From NCBI GenBank assembly GCA_002943765.1, contig PQWQ01000026.1:1-64000 (forward strand): a DNA stretch of 64,000 nucleotides, written 5' to 3'. Below, piece after piece: positions 20,064 to 33,027 of this stretch; position 1 is the first letter of the stretch, and every line of letters begins with the position of its first letter. The position numbers were made by a program, and so were the translations under genes. This DNA comes from Psoroptes ovis. Its lineage: Eukaryota > Arthropoda > Arachnida > Sarcoptiformes > Psoroptidae. The notes beneath the pieces were generated by a model that saw nothing but the letters and a program-made list of their open reading frames with translations, did no database searches and was not told the origin of the DNA.

Positions 20064-23000
20064 CATTTGCATAAGCAATCAAATTATTTTTCAAATAAAT
20101 TTGATTATTTTGATGTTTGTCCTGATTATGATCCTTGTTTGATTCGATTTTGAGCATTGATTTATTCAATTTATCATTAATTTTCAATCTATTAGCTATG
20201 ATCGAAGTTGATGGAATCGTTGATGATGATGATGATGAAGATGTGGACGATGATGATGATGATGATGATAGTGTTAATGCAGCAATCGAATGCATATTTC
20301 GATCGTTTTGTATTAACCATTTTGATTTCGATTGTCGATGTTGATGTTGTTTGAGGCTATCGTTATTGTTAAACAAATCCTTGGTCATTGTTGGTGTTGT
20401 GGTTGATAAATCATTTTTCTGAATCATTGTTGCTGCTGCTGCTGTTGTTGTTTTCGAAGATTTAAATCTGAATAATTTTTTTGGATTTTTTCGAATTTCA
20501 TCAATATGATTATTATTATCATGACCATTGTTAGTGTTATCATTGTTTGTATTATCATTGGTGCCAATATTAACATTATTATTCGTATTATTGTTATTAT
20601 TATTATTATTATTATTTGAATAGGTTGAACGATTAATCCATGAATCTTGGCGATTAGTGGTGCAGCAAAGAATCGAACTGATATCGCTTATCTGGTATAA
20701 AAGGGTCATAATTCAATTAATTATTAGTAAGGATTGTCAATTGGAAAATACGAACCCTAAAATTATTGCTACAAAAACAATAAATAAATGGATTCATAAT
20801 CGTATGTGAACAAGCTAACCAATGTGATATGAAATATATTGAATAATATATTATCGAATAATAGCTTGTCACATTCGTAGCTTCGACATTGTTATCGGCT
20901 AAATTGTCACCACTTGGATCATTCCCAGGATCATTACCGACTAAAACATTATTACCAGGATCTTGTCGAATATCTTCAAATATCCATAACATAAGATAGA
21001 ATATTTGACATGGACTCCAACAAATAATGAACGATATGACCAATAATAGAAGCATTTTGAGCACCTAAAAACAACGAAATAATTTGAAAAAAACGGAAAA
21101 ATGTCAAAAACAAATCAGAGAAATCAAAATCTTATTCTATTTAAGGTTTTCTTAGGAAAAATTTGGTCATGTTCATCAATTAAAAACTATAATCCTTGCT
21201 TAAATTAATCGAAATTCATTGCATAACATTTCATTGCACAATTATAATAATTCAATGTAATGCAATTTCACATGAATTAATATGGTCAGTTGATTTGATT
21301 TTGATTTTGATTAATTTATTCTTATTGCTGTTGTTGGATGTTATTTCCTGCTTGTGATGCATGAATTATTAATCAATAATTGTTTTACAAGAGAAATAAG
21401 CAACAAAAAAATTAAAATTCTGTCATCATTTTGATGATTTATGCATTCAACCTTTACATATTCATATTAGGTTGTCCAAAAAGTTCATTAAGCTTATTCA
21501 ATAGAGTTGCTCACGAAAATCGGCCAAAACTTTCTGGACAACCTAATATTTTTTTTGATGAATTATTACTTGATTAAATGTGATGTTTTTTAAAATGATG
21601 AAATTATTGCATGATAATCTACACAAAATGTTAATCAGATTATTCAGATTTACATTTACATTTATATTATTCATATCAAATAAATTAATATTTTTTCAAT
21701 TATTTCTGACATTTTGCCAATTGGTTTTTGTTGTTGTTTTTGATTCAATTTCGAATAATTAAATAAATAAATGAATAAATCAGTACTTACTTTGACTTTG
21801 GTTTGTGTTAAATTTTGATTCGTAACACGATTATCATCATCAATCGGAAATGAATGTTTATAAACAATTAAACCAATATGACCATATAGATATGTGAGGG
21901 CAACAACAGGTAATATAAATGTCATAATAAATACAATAATTGTATAAATGGTACCAATTGAATGACTATTATCCGTGTCGATAAAACTCCAATCTTCAAT
22001 ACATTCAACATATGTTTCATTAAGATAAATGACTGGTGATATTTTTGTTGCCAGTAATATTGGTGATGCAATAAAACTAGCCATAAACCAAATGAATGCA
22101 ATCACCAATTTTGTATGGCTTGATTTGGTCAGAAATAATGATTCTTGTCCAGTAACAATCACATAATATCTTTTGTGTTTTTTTTGTGGTGGTGTAAATA
22201 CAAATTTTAAAAGTTGAATTAAAAACAAAATAATTTCTTTAAGACTGAATTTCTTAAAATGTTTCGTAAACATCTTAACACAGAAAAACATCTGTTTCAA
22301 AGTTTTTTACAATTTTATTAAACTTTAGTCATACAATACAATCACCTAAAAGCCATTTAGATTGAATTTTGAAATTGAGTGGTGTGTGTGTGTGTGTGTG
22401 TGTTTCACATTATTACTATCAGGGTTGTCCGAAAAGTTCATTCGGCTTAATCAATAGAGTTGCCAATGAAAATCGGCCAGAACTTTTCGCACAACCTAAA
22501 TATTATTGTACTTATAATCTTACTATAACAAGTCCTTGTAATATTTTTCTTTCTATGGTTTTTTTTCTCTGGCTTTTCCTGATTCTTGAAGATTGTTATT
22601 TTGAAAAAATAAAAAATTTCAATTAATTTCGCAAAATTGGATCAATGATTCAACCAGAAAAAGCGGGGAAAATTCCATTGAAATTGTTTCACCTTTCATT
22701 TTTTTGGATCAAATTTCCGTTTCAATTTGAAAATTCCTGAGAATTTGTATTTTTGAAGAATTCTTCAAAAATACAAATTGATTTCTTCGATTTTTCTTAT
22801 CGAATAATCGGAGATTGGAAGATTCACGATTCTTTCGATTCTAAGGTAATCATCATCAAAAAATGATTTCGAAACAATAACAATGGTTGGTTGAATTTGA
22901 ATTGTATATGGAAAATATCACATTGATTTTCCATACAATTTTCCAATTGAATTCCATGATTTTTATATTGGAAATTTGAGCACAATTTCATTTCAAATCC

Positions 23001-24208
23001 AATTGCATTTGAATTTTGCTTTGCTCATTGATGTGTCATATGCATAAAATCAGAAGCCAATTTAAGAGGAAAAAAAATACATCTGATTCTTTCATTCATT
23101 TTATATTCTTGAGTAAATTGAATCAATATTTTTTTATTTGATTCCAGTTCAATAACAAAGAAAAACCCTGGGTACATGTTACGATTGAATGATTTTGGAA
23201 ATTCTAAATGATTCTATTCTAAATTCGATAAATGATCAAAGATGTTTTTCATTGTGTATTCATTTGAATGAATCCACTTAGCTAATTGGGGCTAAATTGA
23301 TATTTTTCTTAAGACATTCAAAGCACTTACCGTCCAATTCCGATTGCAATCAACGTATAAAATGCAACAGTTGGTGCCAGCACCTGTACAAAACTGGTTA
23401 ATGGACAAAGAAATTCAGGCAACCACCATGTATTGTAAATCAGTGTAATATATGTAAATGGTATATTGAATATGGCAAATATAATATCACTAAGACCAAG
23501 ATTTGATAGAAATAAATTCAGCTGTCGACTAGTGCGGCGAGCATAATTCAATATCAATACGGCCATAATATTGGCAACAAATGCAACTATAGCTGTCAAC
23601 ATATAAATAATGACCATTACTGTACGAAATGTATAAGACATTTCAACCAATCGATCAATATGACGATATTGTTGTTGTTGTTGTAATTGTTGTTGCAATT
23701 GCTGCTGTTGTGATTGTAGCTGCAGCGATTGCATTTGTTGGTCATCAAAATAATCATCGAAATCATTGTTCGAACCATAATATGGTTGCTGTTGTATCAT
23801 CATATCGGTTGGAAAAGCATTCGGATCCGGATAAATTGTCGATATCATAAGATTATCATTATTCCGTACGAAATTAATCAATTTTTCAACAATCGTTGTT
23901 GTCAAATTCAGATGTTGTAAATCAGGGACTATTGTTGATGTATCATTATTTTCATATAGAAAATTCTTGTCGAATAAATATGACATTATTCTATTATTAT
24001 TATTATTGTTGTAATTATTATTATAATTGCTCGAATCGATATAATGATCATTATTATTGATATTATTATCGTGATAATAATGATTATATCCTTGTTGTTC
24101 ATAATGATGTTGCATACTAAGATGATGCTGATGCTGCTGATGCTGATGATGTTGATGATAATGATGATGGTGAAGATTATTATGAAATTGATCAATTAAT
24201 GATATCAT
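20059..24208 (-). CDS. neuropeptide-type class A GPCR with GRY motif
   Basis: Rhodopsin-family receptor, 732 aa, four minus-strand exons: 23331-24208, 21791-22169, 20756-21064, 20059-20691, all GT-AG and in phase. The extracellular N-terminus is very long (about 190 aa; His, Asn and Gln runs). TM1 has the N in FVANIMAV (N213), TM2 NLGLSD (D241). The conserved disulfide pair is C268 (EFLCPL) and C349 (VECIEDW). TM3 ends IGIGRYYVI, so the DRY Asp is Gly292. TM6 has FIICWSP (434-437) and TM7 NPFIY (510-514). The third extracellular loop is long (about 40 aa, GNDP repeats). The C-terminal tail begins with a Cys pair (ILCC, palmitoylation-like) and is Ser/Asn-rich. The pattern is nearest to neuropeptide receptors of the NPY/RYamide/leucokinin group; the ligand is unknown. 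Two introns carry MITEs. Confidence 0.88.
20220..20270. repeat. GAT/ATC trinucleotide run inside the GPCR tail
   Basis: Near-continuous GATGAT repeat coding for a Ser-rich stretch on the minus strand (about 15 Ser interrupted by Thr). Length variation here would change only the tail. Confidence 0.7.
21468..21545 (+). mobile_element. mariner-like MITE type I (copy 6)
   Basis: AGGTTGTCCAAAAAGTTCAT ... ACTTTCTGGACAACCTA, flanked by TA; in the GPCR intron between exons 2 and 3. Confidence 0.9.
22382..22403. repeat. GT microsatellite
   Basis: Eleven GT units in GPCR intron 1, 18 bp from a MITE. Confidence 0.9.
22421..22498 (+). mobile_element. mariner-like MITE type I (copy 7)
   Basis: GGTTGTCCGAAAAGTTCATT ... 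AACTTTTCGCACAACCTA in GPCR intron 1. Confidence 0.9.
22742..22779. repeat. 38-bp perfect palindrome
   Basis: Each half is AATTTGTATTTTTGAAGAA followed by its exact reverse complement, with no spacer; centre GAATTC. GPCR intron 1. Confidence 0.95.
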
Positions 24209-24588
24209 TGTCAATCAATATGAAATATTGTTGTTGTTATCGTCGTATTGATTTTATTGATGTAAATATCATTTGATAAAATTTGATATCGGAATAATTT
24301 CGAATAATATTTCACCAAATATTATAATCTCTGAGCAAAAAGCACAAGGTCTGGCTGGCCGACTGGCTGGTTAGCTGGAATTTTTTAATTTTTTCCAATT
24401 TTTCCAATTTTTTCGATTTCGGTCTAGGCACTAATAGGAGACCAAGCAATTCGATTTCTTTTGACTTTTTACAAAAATAAATTAAAAATTAAATTGATCG
24501 TAAAACAAAAAAAAAAGAAAAAAAAATCTGGAAAATTTAAGTACAAAATATAAGAAATGGAATAAGAAAGCAAAAATCAATAAAATCA

Positions 24589-24615
24589 TTTTTTTTTTTT
24601 TTTTTTTTTTTTTTT
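24589..24615. repeat. poly(T) tract, 27 T
   Basis: Uninterrupted T run about 380 bp upstream of the GPCR start codon. Confidence 0.95.
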
Positions 24616-24811
24616 GAAACAAAATGTATGTGAGTGTTGTACATGTGTATGGCATAAGTTTTATAAGGTACCTTGTACAATATGTATGTAAGTTTATGAT
24701 TATCTAAGATTTTAAAGATATTTCTTAAGAAACAATAGGGAAAAATTTAAGCTGCCATTATATTTCAATGGAAATTTGAAAATTCGAATTGAAAAATATA
24801 TAAAATATATT

Positions 24812-24892
24812 TAGGTTGTCCGAGAAGTTCATAACGCTTAATCACAATAGAGTTGTACATGAAAATCGGCCAGAATTTTTCGGACAACCTTA
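24812..24892 (+). mobile_element. mariner-like MITE type I (copy 8)
   Basis: AGGTTGTCCGAGAAGTTCAT ... AATTTTTCGGACAACCTTA. Confidence 0.88.
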
Positions 24893-25026
24893 GAATTTTC
24901 TCAATCGAAATTTTTAAATGTAAAAAATCACATTTTAAAAGCCAAGAAAAAAAAACCGCAATAAATTTCTTCGAAATATTTTCTTTTATTAAATTGATTT
25001 AATCAATAAAAATAATGATATTCGTT

Positions 25027-25048
25027 CCAGAATTCAATTGAATTCTGG
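25027..25048. repeat. 22-bp perfect palindrome
   Basis: CCAGAATTCAA followed by its exact reverse complement, no spacer. Confidence 0.9.
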
Positions 25049-25369
25049 TACCATTGTGTAAATTCAATGCATTTAGGAGAAAAAAAATATGTTTCAAATT
25101 TAATATGAAACAAGTCTGCGAATTATCATCGAATCAATGAATGTAATTCCATGTAATAATTGACGATATTTCACATTTTTTGTTTTTAAATATACGAATT
25201 AATATAATAATAATTTACATAAATTCTATTTTCTCTCCCAGAATCCAGACGGGCCGACATGTACCCGAAAATCTTAATTAAAAATCAAGTTTTCACAACT
25301 TAAAAGATCATTTTTGATATTATTTTTAAGAGGCGATCGAGTCCATAGACCCAATATATATTTATATAT

Positions 25370-25448
25370 TAGGTTGTCCGAAAAGTTCATTCGTCTTAAT
25401 CAATAGAGTTGTTCAATGAAAATCGGTCAGAACTTTTTGGACAACTTA
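25370..25448 (+). mobile_element. mariner-like MITE type I (copy 9)
   Basis: AGGTTGTCCGAAAAGTTCAT ... ACTTTTTGGACAACTTA, flanked by TA. Confidence 0.9.
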
Positions 25449-26157
25449 ATAAATATCAATTGAAATTGTATGGATTCTTTGGATATTTTATTTATATTTA
25501 TTTATTTTGTAATTGTCATCATTTTTTTTATTTTTGTTTTTGGTCTAATGACAAATACACATTTCAAGAAAATCGAATCGAATCGAATCGACCTCGAGAA
25601 TCATATATAATTCATATAAATCAACGATTAATCAATCGAACATCTTTGATATATATTGACTGATAATGAATGAATTGTACAAAAATAATTTGAAATCAAT
25701 CGATCGATCAATCAAATCAATCAATCAAACAATTAATCGATAAATAAAATAATTTTTATTTATTCTTGTTTTTTTGATTCTTTCAATGTCAATATTTGGA
25801 ATCATTTGGAATATATTCAATGAGATCAATATTTATTCGAAACAGGGGACAAAAAAAAAATAATGAAAAATATGGCCGATAGGGCCACCACCCTGATCAA
25901 GACCCAGCAAAAAAGGCATCAATAAATTGAGAAAATGAAAAAAAAACACAGGAAATTTATCGCCATCAATTCACCACCACCACCAATCATCCATTCAAAA
26001 AAATTAATGAACAAATATATGATGATGATGATTCAAACACATTGAATTTCGATGAAAAAACAACAATAAAACAGATTTCAATTTTGTTTTTGTTTTGTTT
26101 TTTGTTTTTATTTTCATTTTTTTCAAATTTCAAATGCAATTGGCAGATATGAATATT

Positions 26158-26237
26158 ACACGGTTGTCCGAAAAGTTCTCGCCGATTTTCATTAGTGACT
26201 TTATTATTTAATCAAAATAAACTTTACGGACAGCCTT
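26158..26237 (-). mobile_element. mariner-like MITE type I, decayed (copy 10)
   Basis: Inverted copy: GGTTGTCCGAAAAGTTCTCG ... AACTTTACGGACAGCCTTA. Confidence 0.8.
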
Positions 26238-26599
26238 ATAAATGAATAAGAAAATTCCATTGAATCATTAAATATTGTTGCTGCTTTTGCTACTGCTGTT
26301 GTTGTTGTTGTTGTTGCTGCAAATATACACACACAGTGAAAATATTTGACAGAAATATTTGCTAATTTTTCAATGAAAAAATAAAATAATCAATGATAAT
26401 CAATACAATGTTTATCTGTGTGTATCTATGTTTATTCAATTCAATAAATTAATACTATTATTATCAGTTGAAATAAATGAATATAAAAATAATTTAAAAT
26501 AATTGATAACCCTTAGAGAATTTATAAAAAAAAAACAAATACAAGTTTAAACACATAAATAACTATCAACTACACTTATTTACTATTTTACGTAAATAT

Positions 26600-26681
26600 T
26601 AAGATTGTCCGAAAAATTCATTCGGCTTTAATCAATCGAGAGCTGCTTATGAAAATCCGGCAAAACTTTATGGACAATTTA
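26600..26681 (+). mobile_element. mariner-like MITE type I, decayed (copy 11)
   Basis: AGATTGTCCGAAAAATTCAT ... ACTTTATGGACAATTTA. Confidence 0.8.
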
Positions 26682-27301
26682 AAATAAAAATAATTTTTAT
26701 CAAAAAGAAAAGGTTCAAATTGTTAATGAATGAATGAATGAATGAATTGGATGAATGGGATGAATTTTCATTCATTTATTCATAATTGCGTCTGTGTATT
26801 TGTATATTTGTGTGTAGGCCTATAGATCTTGAAAGCATATCAGTGATTTTAATCATGTTAGTTTGTACTGACGAAATGTTTAATGATATTTGTTTATAAT
26901 CTCTTTTTTGTTTAATTTGTTTCTTTGATTCACACAAATTTTCAGAGGGTTATGGAAAAAATTTGGCCCCCAAGGCTTCGAATCAATCGGAGTAATGAGA
27001 GAAAGGGGACAGCAAATGAGATGTGAAAAACTTCAGATGATTGAAGATAGAGAGGACCCTTAAAGGGACAACAGAGTGAGTACGATATACGTGAGCATAA
27101 AACTTGTATAATTCATTTATAAGTAGACACGCACACACATACCCTTAAACGCCCTTACACTAAGATCCTTAAAAAGATGAAAAATAATTATAAACAATTG
27201 ATAAAAATAGATCATAAATTGACAATTGGTAAAATTCAATTTGAAAATCTCTGTACGATTCGCTACGGAAAATGTTTGCTTCACTGCATTGCATTTATTT
27301 A

Positions 27302-27382
27302 TTGGGTTGTCCTATAAGTTCTGCCCGTTTTTTGAATTTTTTTTATATTCAAAAAACGGCAAGAACTTATGGGACAACCTAA
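27302..27382. mobile_element. mariner-like MITE type IV, strong hairpin (copy 12)
   Basis: GGTTGTCCTATAAGTTCTGC on the left is matched over about 35 bp by the right half ending CAAGAACTTATGGGACAACC. The loop is a short T-rich spacer. Confidence 0.92.
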
Positions 27383-28062
27383 TATAGCTAAAATATACCA
27401 CCCATGTATTTTATTATTTGGGGCCCATAGAGATGTGATTGGAAAAAGAGAATTTGAAGAATTCGGATAAAAAAAAAAATAATCAAGAATTCCTTTTTGT
27501 CATACGATTTTCTTATTATTAAAATTCTTATCAATCTAAGATTTGCATTTGGAATTTTTTTTCAAGGCATAGTTTTTCAAACCCTCTTCACCGTCGAAAT
27601 TAACAAATATTTTTGAGAAAATCACAAAAATAAATAAATTCAAATCAATTAAATTAAATGGAATCAAAACTGATTCAAATCAATAAAAAATCAAATCAAA
27701 TATGTGGAATGATGATGAATTTCAAATTTGATTCAATTCGACTTGAAATAAACAGCGAAACGAATAGATTAATGGAAATAAACAAACGAACAAATGAACC
27801 AAAACATCAAATGAAATTGAAGCAAATAAACTATGAAACCATGGATGACAACAAAAGAATTCCAAGGAATTCCTTTTTTTCCCATCGTTTATCTTGATTA
27901 ATTTAAATATTTCATTAAATCAAATTTCGGTCGTGGTCGTATTCGATTTCGATAATCGAAATTGCATACAAACACAATCAATGAATTTGAATAAAATTGA
28001 ATTAATTCAAATTATTTTGGCTTTGATTAAATCAAAGAGTTAAACCATTGATTGAGCTATTC

Positions 28063-28084
28063 AAAAAAAAAAAAAAAAAAAAAA
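28063..28084. repeat. poly(A) tract, 22 A
   Basis: Uninterrupted A run. Confidence 0.9.
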
Positions 28085-28798
28085 TTATTCAAATCAAAAC
28101 TTCGGAGACGAATTTTAAAAATTAGAAATTTCGGATAATCGAATCCATCAACAAAATAGGGGCCAAGAGAATCGACTGTGAAGCCCCGTTTCGAATCGAA
28201 AAACGAAAATCGATTCAATCAATCTATAGACCTAGACCTAATAGACTAATCAAATCAATCGAATTGAATCCGATTGAATTGGCTGGAAATCTTGATAATT
28301 TGATCTTATAGGAGATAAATAAATAAATTAACGAATCAATAAACAAATAATGGAATAATAAATGAAATCATTTCAATATTCTCGAGATATGATTTAAAAG
28401 CTCAAAGCTTTTGAAACAATGTATCAAAAAAAAAAAAAAATGAAATAATTAATAAATGTGAATATAATCGGATATATATTTTTTTCAGAAATTGAGAACC
28501 CTAGACTGCATTCACATTGATAATAAAACAAAATAAATCAGCTTTGAACTATGAAAACAAAAACGAAAAAACAAAAATTTCAATTAATCATCACCATAGT
28601 TCATCATTGAATAATGCTGATTACATTGATTACAACGATAACAATTGATTAAATTAATAATAAGATCAAATGTAACATACAATCAATCAATGATTGAAAC
28701 TGTGGAAGAAAGAAATAAATAGAAAAATTAATAATTTTCGTTCATTTTGTTATATTCGATAGTTCTGATACGATTATTATTTCAAATAATAATTTGTA

Positions 28799-28877
28799 TT
28801 AATTTGTCCAGAAAGTTCTTGCCGATTTTTTCATGATTTCCTACGATATAATCGGCAAAAACTTTTCGAACAATCTA
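28799..28877. mobile_element. mariner-like MITE type II (copy 13)
   Basis: ATTTGTCCAGAAAGTTCTTG ... CAAAAACTTTTCGAACAATC, with the type II core ATATAATCGG. Confidence 0.85.
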
Positions 28878-31744
28878 ATATTATGATTACAAATTTCTAT
28901 CAAAATATTGAACCGCCATAGCCTTAAAAGTATTACATCATCATTAATCACAATTTTTATGATTATTTATTAATGAGAAATATAATCTAATTTTTAAAAA
29001 AATGCATTGGAATAAATTCATGAATATTAATTATTCACATAGTATTCATTGATTCAAATTATATTTTCGAAAAAATGAATACGAGTTAATGCAATTATTG
29101 TCTATTACGTAAAATTTCATATCATCTAATAATCAAATGAAATATATTCAATCGCAAAATCATTAAAGACAGCCATGAAAAAATAATTATTAAATCATTG
29201 ATATATGTGTGTGCATAAGTGAAAATGTAGATAACAATTCACTTGGTTCAACGATGCATCGTTATTTTTTTCCACCATTGTTGTTCAAAATTAGTTTCAT
29301 TGTTAATGTTTGGTCGGCAGAAATATAATGATTCATTGAAATGAAATGATTCATTGAAAATGAATTGATTGAATCGACCATTACTGCTATGTTATGTCTG
29401 CTATTATTGATTATTTTCATTGTTATCATCATTGAAATAATGATCACTGATCAATAATGATCAATGACCTTTGAATTATTGATTATCGAAATTTTTTCAA
29501 TAATAATAATAATCATATGATTTCGGATACAAATTGAATGTAAAAAACTTTTTAATGGAAGATTTCTGAACAGGAATTTTGCTATTCAAAAAATAATCGA
29601 AACCGATAACAAATGATTAATTTGAAAATGATCCGAAATAAATGATAAGATACTCGTGCACGGGCTTTGGTATCGTTGTACATTGGGCATATGCAAACAA
29701 GCCGATCGATTCATAGCGAGGAACCCTGAAATTGGGATCGACTTTTCCAATGGTAAATGGATAGAAAAAGTGCAATTATCGAATCATTTCGCTTACTTTC
29801 ATCATAAAATAAATTTTCTCAAAGGTTACCACCGTTTAAAAATGAAAAAAATCAATTTTTTTCAAAGCTTATAAGGCTAAGACCCACCGACGACAACACA
29901 TTGAATTTCAAATTGAATTTTAATTTCATTGTTTTCAATTCGGAAATTGAATTTCGATTCGTTTTCTCGCTTTATTTCGACGAGATAAGTTCAAAAATTT
30001 AAAAATTTAAATAATTTTAAATGTATTTAAAACATTAAAGAATAAGGCAAAAAATCAATTTCGAATTCGGAATTTTCAATCAATTCATTCAAAATATCAA
30101 TTATTTACATGAGAACAATCAATTTCCAAATTGTTTAGCAGAGTAAATGTGTTTTGGTGATAATTTTCAAAGTATTTTCAATTTGAACAATTATTTCAAT
30201 TAGAGTATTTTTATTAAAGAATAGATTTGAATAATTCTAAAATTATTGAAATGGATATTAATGTGAATATTAATATGCAAAAATTTTGAATTGAAATAAT
30301 TGAAAATTTTGACAATAAAAATTTAAAATTTTGGCTATAAAATTGAATTGAAATGTTTTGAATATAAATATGAATTGAATATGTCATTTAATAATTTATT
30401 ATTGAAAATGACGAAAATTAAATGAATTAAAATGATTATTTCAATTCTATTATCATTTAATTTATTAAATGAATGCAATTTATAATAAATGAAATTAAAT
30501 TTTTTAAATTAAATTTATTATTGAATGAATTCAATTCATTATTCATTCATTGAATTCATTCAATTTGATAATATGCATAATAACGTTGGAATAATACAAT
30601 AAATGTTGAGCATTATTTTTCAAATTAATTAATTGAAAAATTCCATTGAATCATCATGATCAATTTCAATGAGTAAAATGAATACGAAGGGGCAAAAAAA
30701 AAAACTTGTCCATTCGTACTTGTACAATTGAATAAGAAAGAATTAAACACTAATCGATGACCATATTAACCATGGAAATTCAAATTCAAATGTTTCCGAA
30801 TGTCGACAAATACAAATTCTTGAGGAAGAAAGATGAAACAATTTCAATGTTTCAAAGATGATGATGATCATCACTTGGTCCACTTATAAAATGAATAAAT
30901 AATGAGACATAGACCAAAAGGGACAATGTAAGTAAATATTATTACAATTTGTATTTGAATTCGAAATGTATCTCAAAGTTTTATCTTGAAAATGATCTTA
31001 ATGTAATTATATTGAGTAAATGAATAGCATATCATAGAGACAACACACAGCAACACAAAAAACACTGATCTATTGAAAAAGATAATCAACGACAAATATT
31101 TAAATAAATGATTAATAACTAAACTATTCATAAGAAATAGACAAATTCAAAGAAGTGAATTCGTTTCATGACTGTATCAATGTCTCAATGCAGCAGCCCT
31201 AGCAAGCAGGGATCGGTAGAAGTAAAACATTCAAACATTTCAGCGACTCACAAAGACAAATATCGATGAAATAATTCTAATCAACCCTAGAAATAATGCA
31301 AAATTCTTGGGGAATAGCGTGAGTATATTCAACGATTGCAAATGTAAACACCGAGGAATATGTTTTTTTAAGGCAACAAAAAAAAAAAAAAAAATCATGT
31401 AAGAAATCTTGAATCTTATGAAAATTCATCGAATGTTGGTTTCACTGCAAATCATTGATTGGGAAAATTTGGATTCAAATTTGATTTGATCGAATAAAGA
31501 AATGAGAAAAAAAAAAATGAAATTCAAACAAGGAAAACTTTTATATTTCTACTACCGTTCATAATTCAATTTAAAAGTAAATGAAGAAATAATTATATTT
31601 TTTTTATTAATTTAATAATAATAATATTATCATAGGACCTTGCCATTACCCAATTGAATTCCGAACATCATCATCATCATCATCATCAATTTATTAGTTA
31701 TTTGATTTTTGATTTATTTTTTTTTAATGAAAATTGAAAATGTA

Positions 31745-31830
31745 TTAGGTCATGTCCGAAAAGTTTATTCGGCTTAATCACAATAGAGTTGCCACATGAA
31801 AATCGGTTAGAACTTTCTGGACAACCTCAT
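31745..31830 (+). mobile_element. mariner-like MITE type I with small insertion (copy 14)
   Basis: The left end reads AGGTCATGTCCGAAAAGTTT (extra bases in the terminal repeat); the right end is ACTTTCTGGACAACCT. Confidence 0.82.
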
Positions 31831-32232
31831 ACATTATTTCTGCTTATTTTTGCCCTCTTCTTCCATAGAATCAAAATCGAAAATTCAATCATATTTTTCT
31901 ATTTGAACAAACAAAGAGTTGTTTGATTTGAAATGAAGCAGAAAATATGATATTTTCATTCATTTCATTTCTCCGGTTCAAATCTTAAGAAATACAAGGC
32001 ATAAGACTATGAAATACTGTGGAAATATGTCAATGAAATTTAGCCTAGAATGTATGTCATGATATGTTGTGAATAAATAAATCAATGGGGGAAAAAAACA
32101 ACAACAATAAAAATTCAATTGAATTTTAAATTTTGAAAATTTTTCATTTAATTCATTGATTGAAATCACAATGGTTTTAAATCAAAATGATTTGTTTATT
32201 TCGGATATTAATATCCAAAGTAATTCAACTAT

Positions 32233-32311
32233 TAGGTTGTCCAAAAAGTTTTTGCAGATTTTCCAATTATTTTCTACGATATAAACGACAAAAACTTTCT
32301 GGACAACCTGA
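32233..32311. mobile_element. mariner-like MITE type II (copy 15)
   Basis: AGGTTGTCCAAAAAGTTTTT ... AAAACTTTCTGGACAACCT. Confidence 0.88.
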
Positions 32312-32948
32312 AATTTTTTCACACACTGAAATGAATATAATTGAACCATGATTGATGATTTCATTTCATTTAATCAACCAAAAACAAAAAGTTTCATGAT
32401 TAAAAATTACATGTTTATTGGTTGATCTATATTTATTTATTTATTTACTCTCACTCATTCACTCAAACAACTTTTTCATTGACTTTTTTTGATTGATTCT
32501 CATTAACATTGATTCTCATACACTGACATATCGATTCGTTCATAAATTATGCACATTTTCCTCGCTCAAAATTTACGAATAAATGAATACCGAATGCCAT
32601 ACATTTTCAATGGGACAAAATTTTCAAACGACAAAAACGTCGACAATCGTTGATCGACTGGGTACAAAGCTTTCAAGTGACAAAGTTTCATGGTGGCGAA
32701 AACCTAACTAACAAGAATTATGATTGAAGAAAATTTCAAATGTGGAGAATTCCCGCGAATTCTACATCAATTTCTCCACGCTTTCAGCCATTGCAGCCAC
32801 TGCAGCCAAAGCCTTCATTCACCTACACAGTGAATTTACCGTGAAAATGCGAGAGACGAACCCAGAATTTCAAGAGAAATTATGGCAACGAGAACAAACA
32901 ATAAATTTCAAAAACAATTTCAAATTATGATTATTGTTATTATTATTC

Positions 32949-33027
32949 TGGGTTGTCCGGAAAATTCTGACCGATTTTCATTAGCAACTCTATTGACTAA
33001 GCCGAATGAACTTTTCGTACAATCTAA
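32949..33027 (-). mobile_element. mariner-like MITE type I (copy 16)
   Basis: Inverted: GGGTTGTCCGGAAAATTCTG ... GAACTTTTCGTACAATCTA. Confidence 0.85.

Noticed and set aside
29656..29874. 72-aa frame across the GC-rich patch
   Set aside because: No homology cue and no splice partners; reported only as an unusual composition patch.
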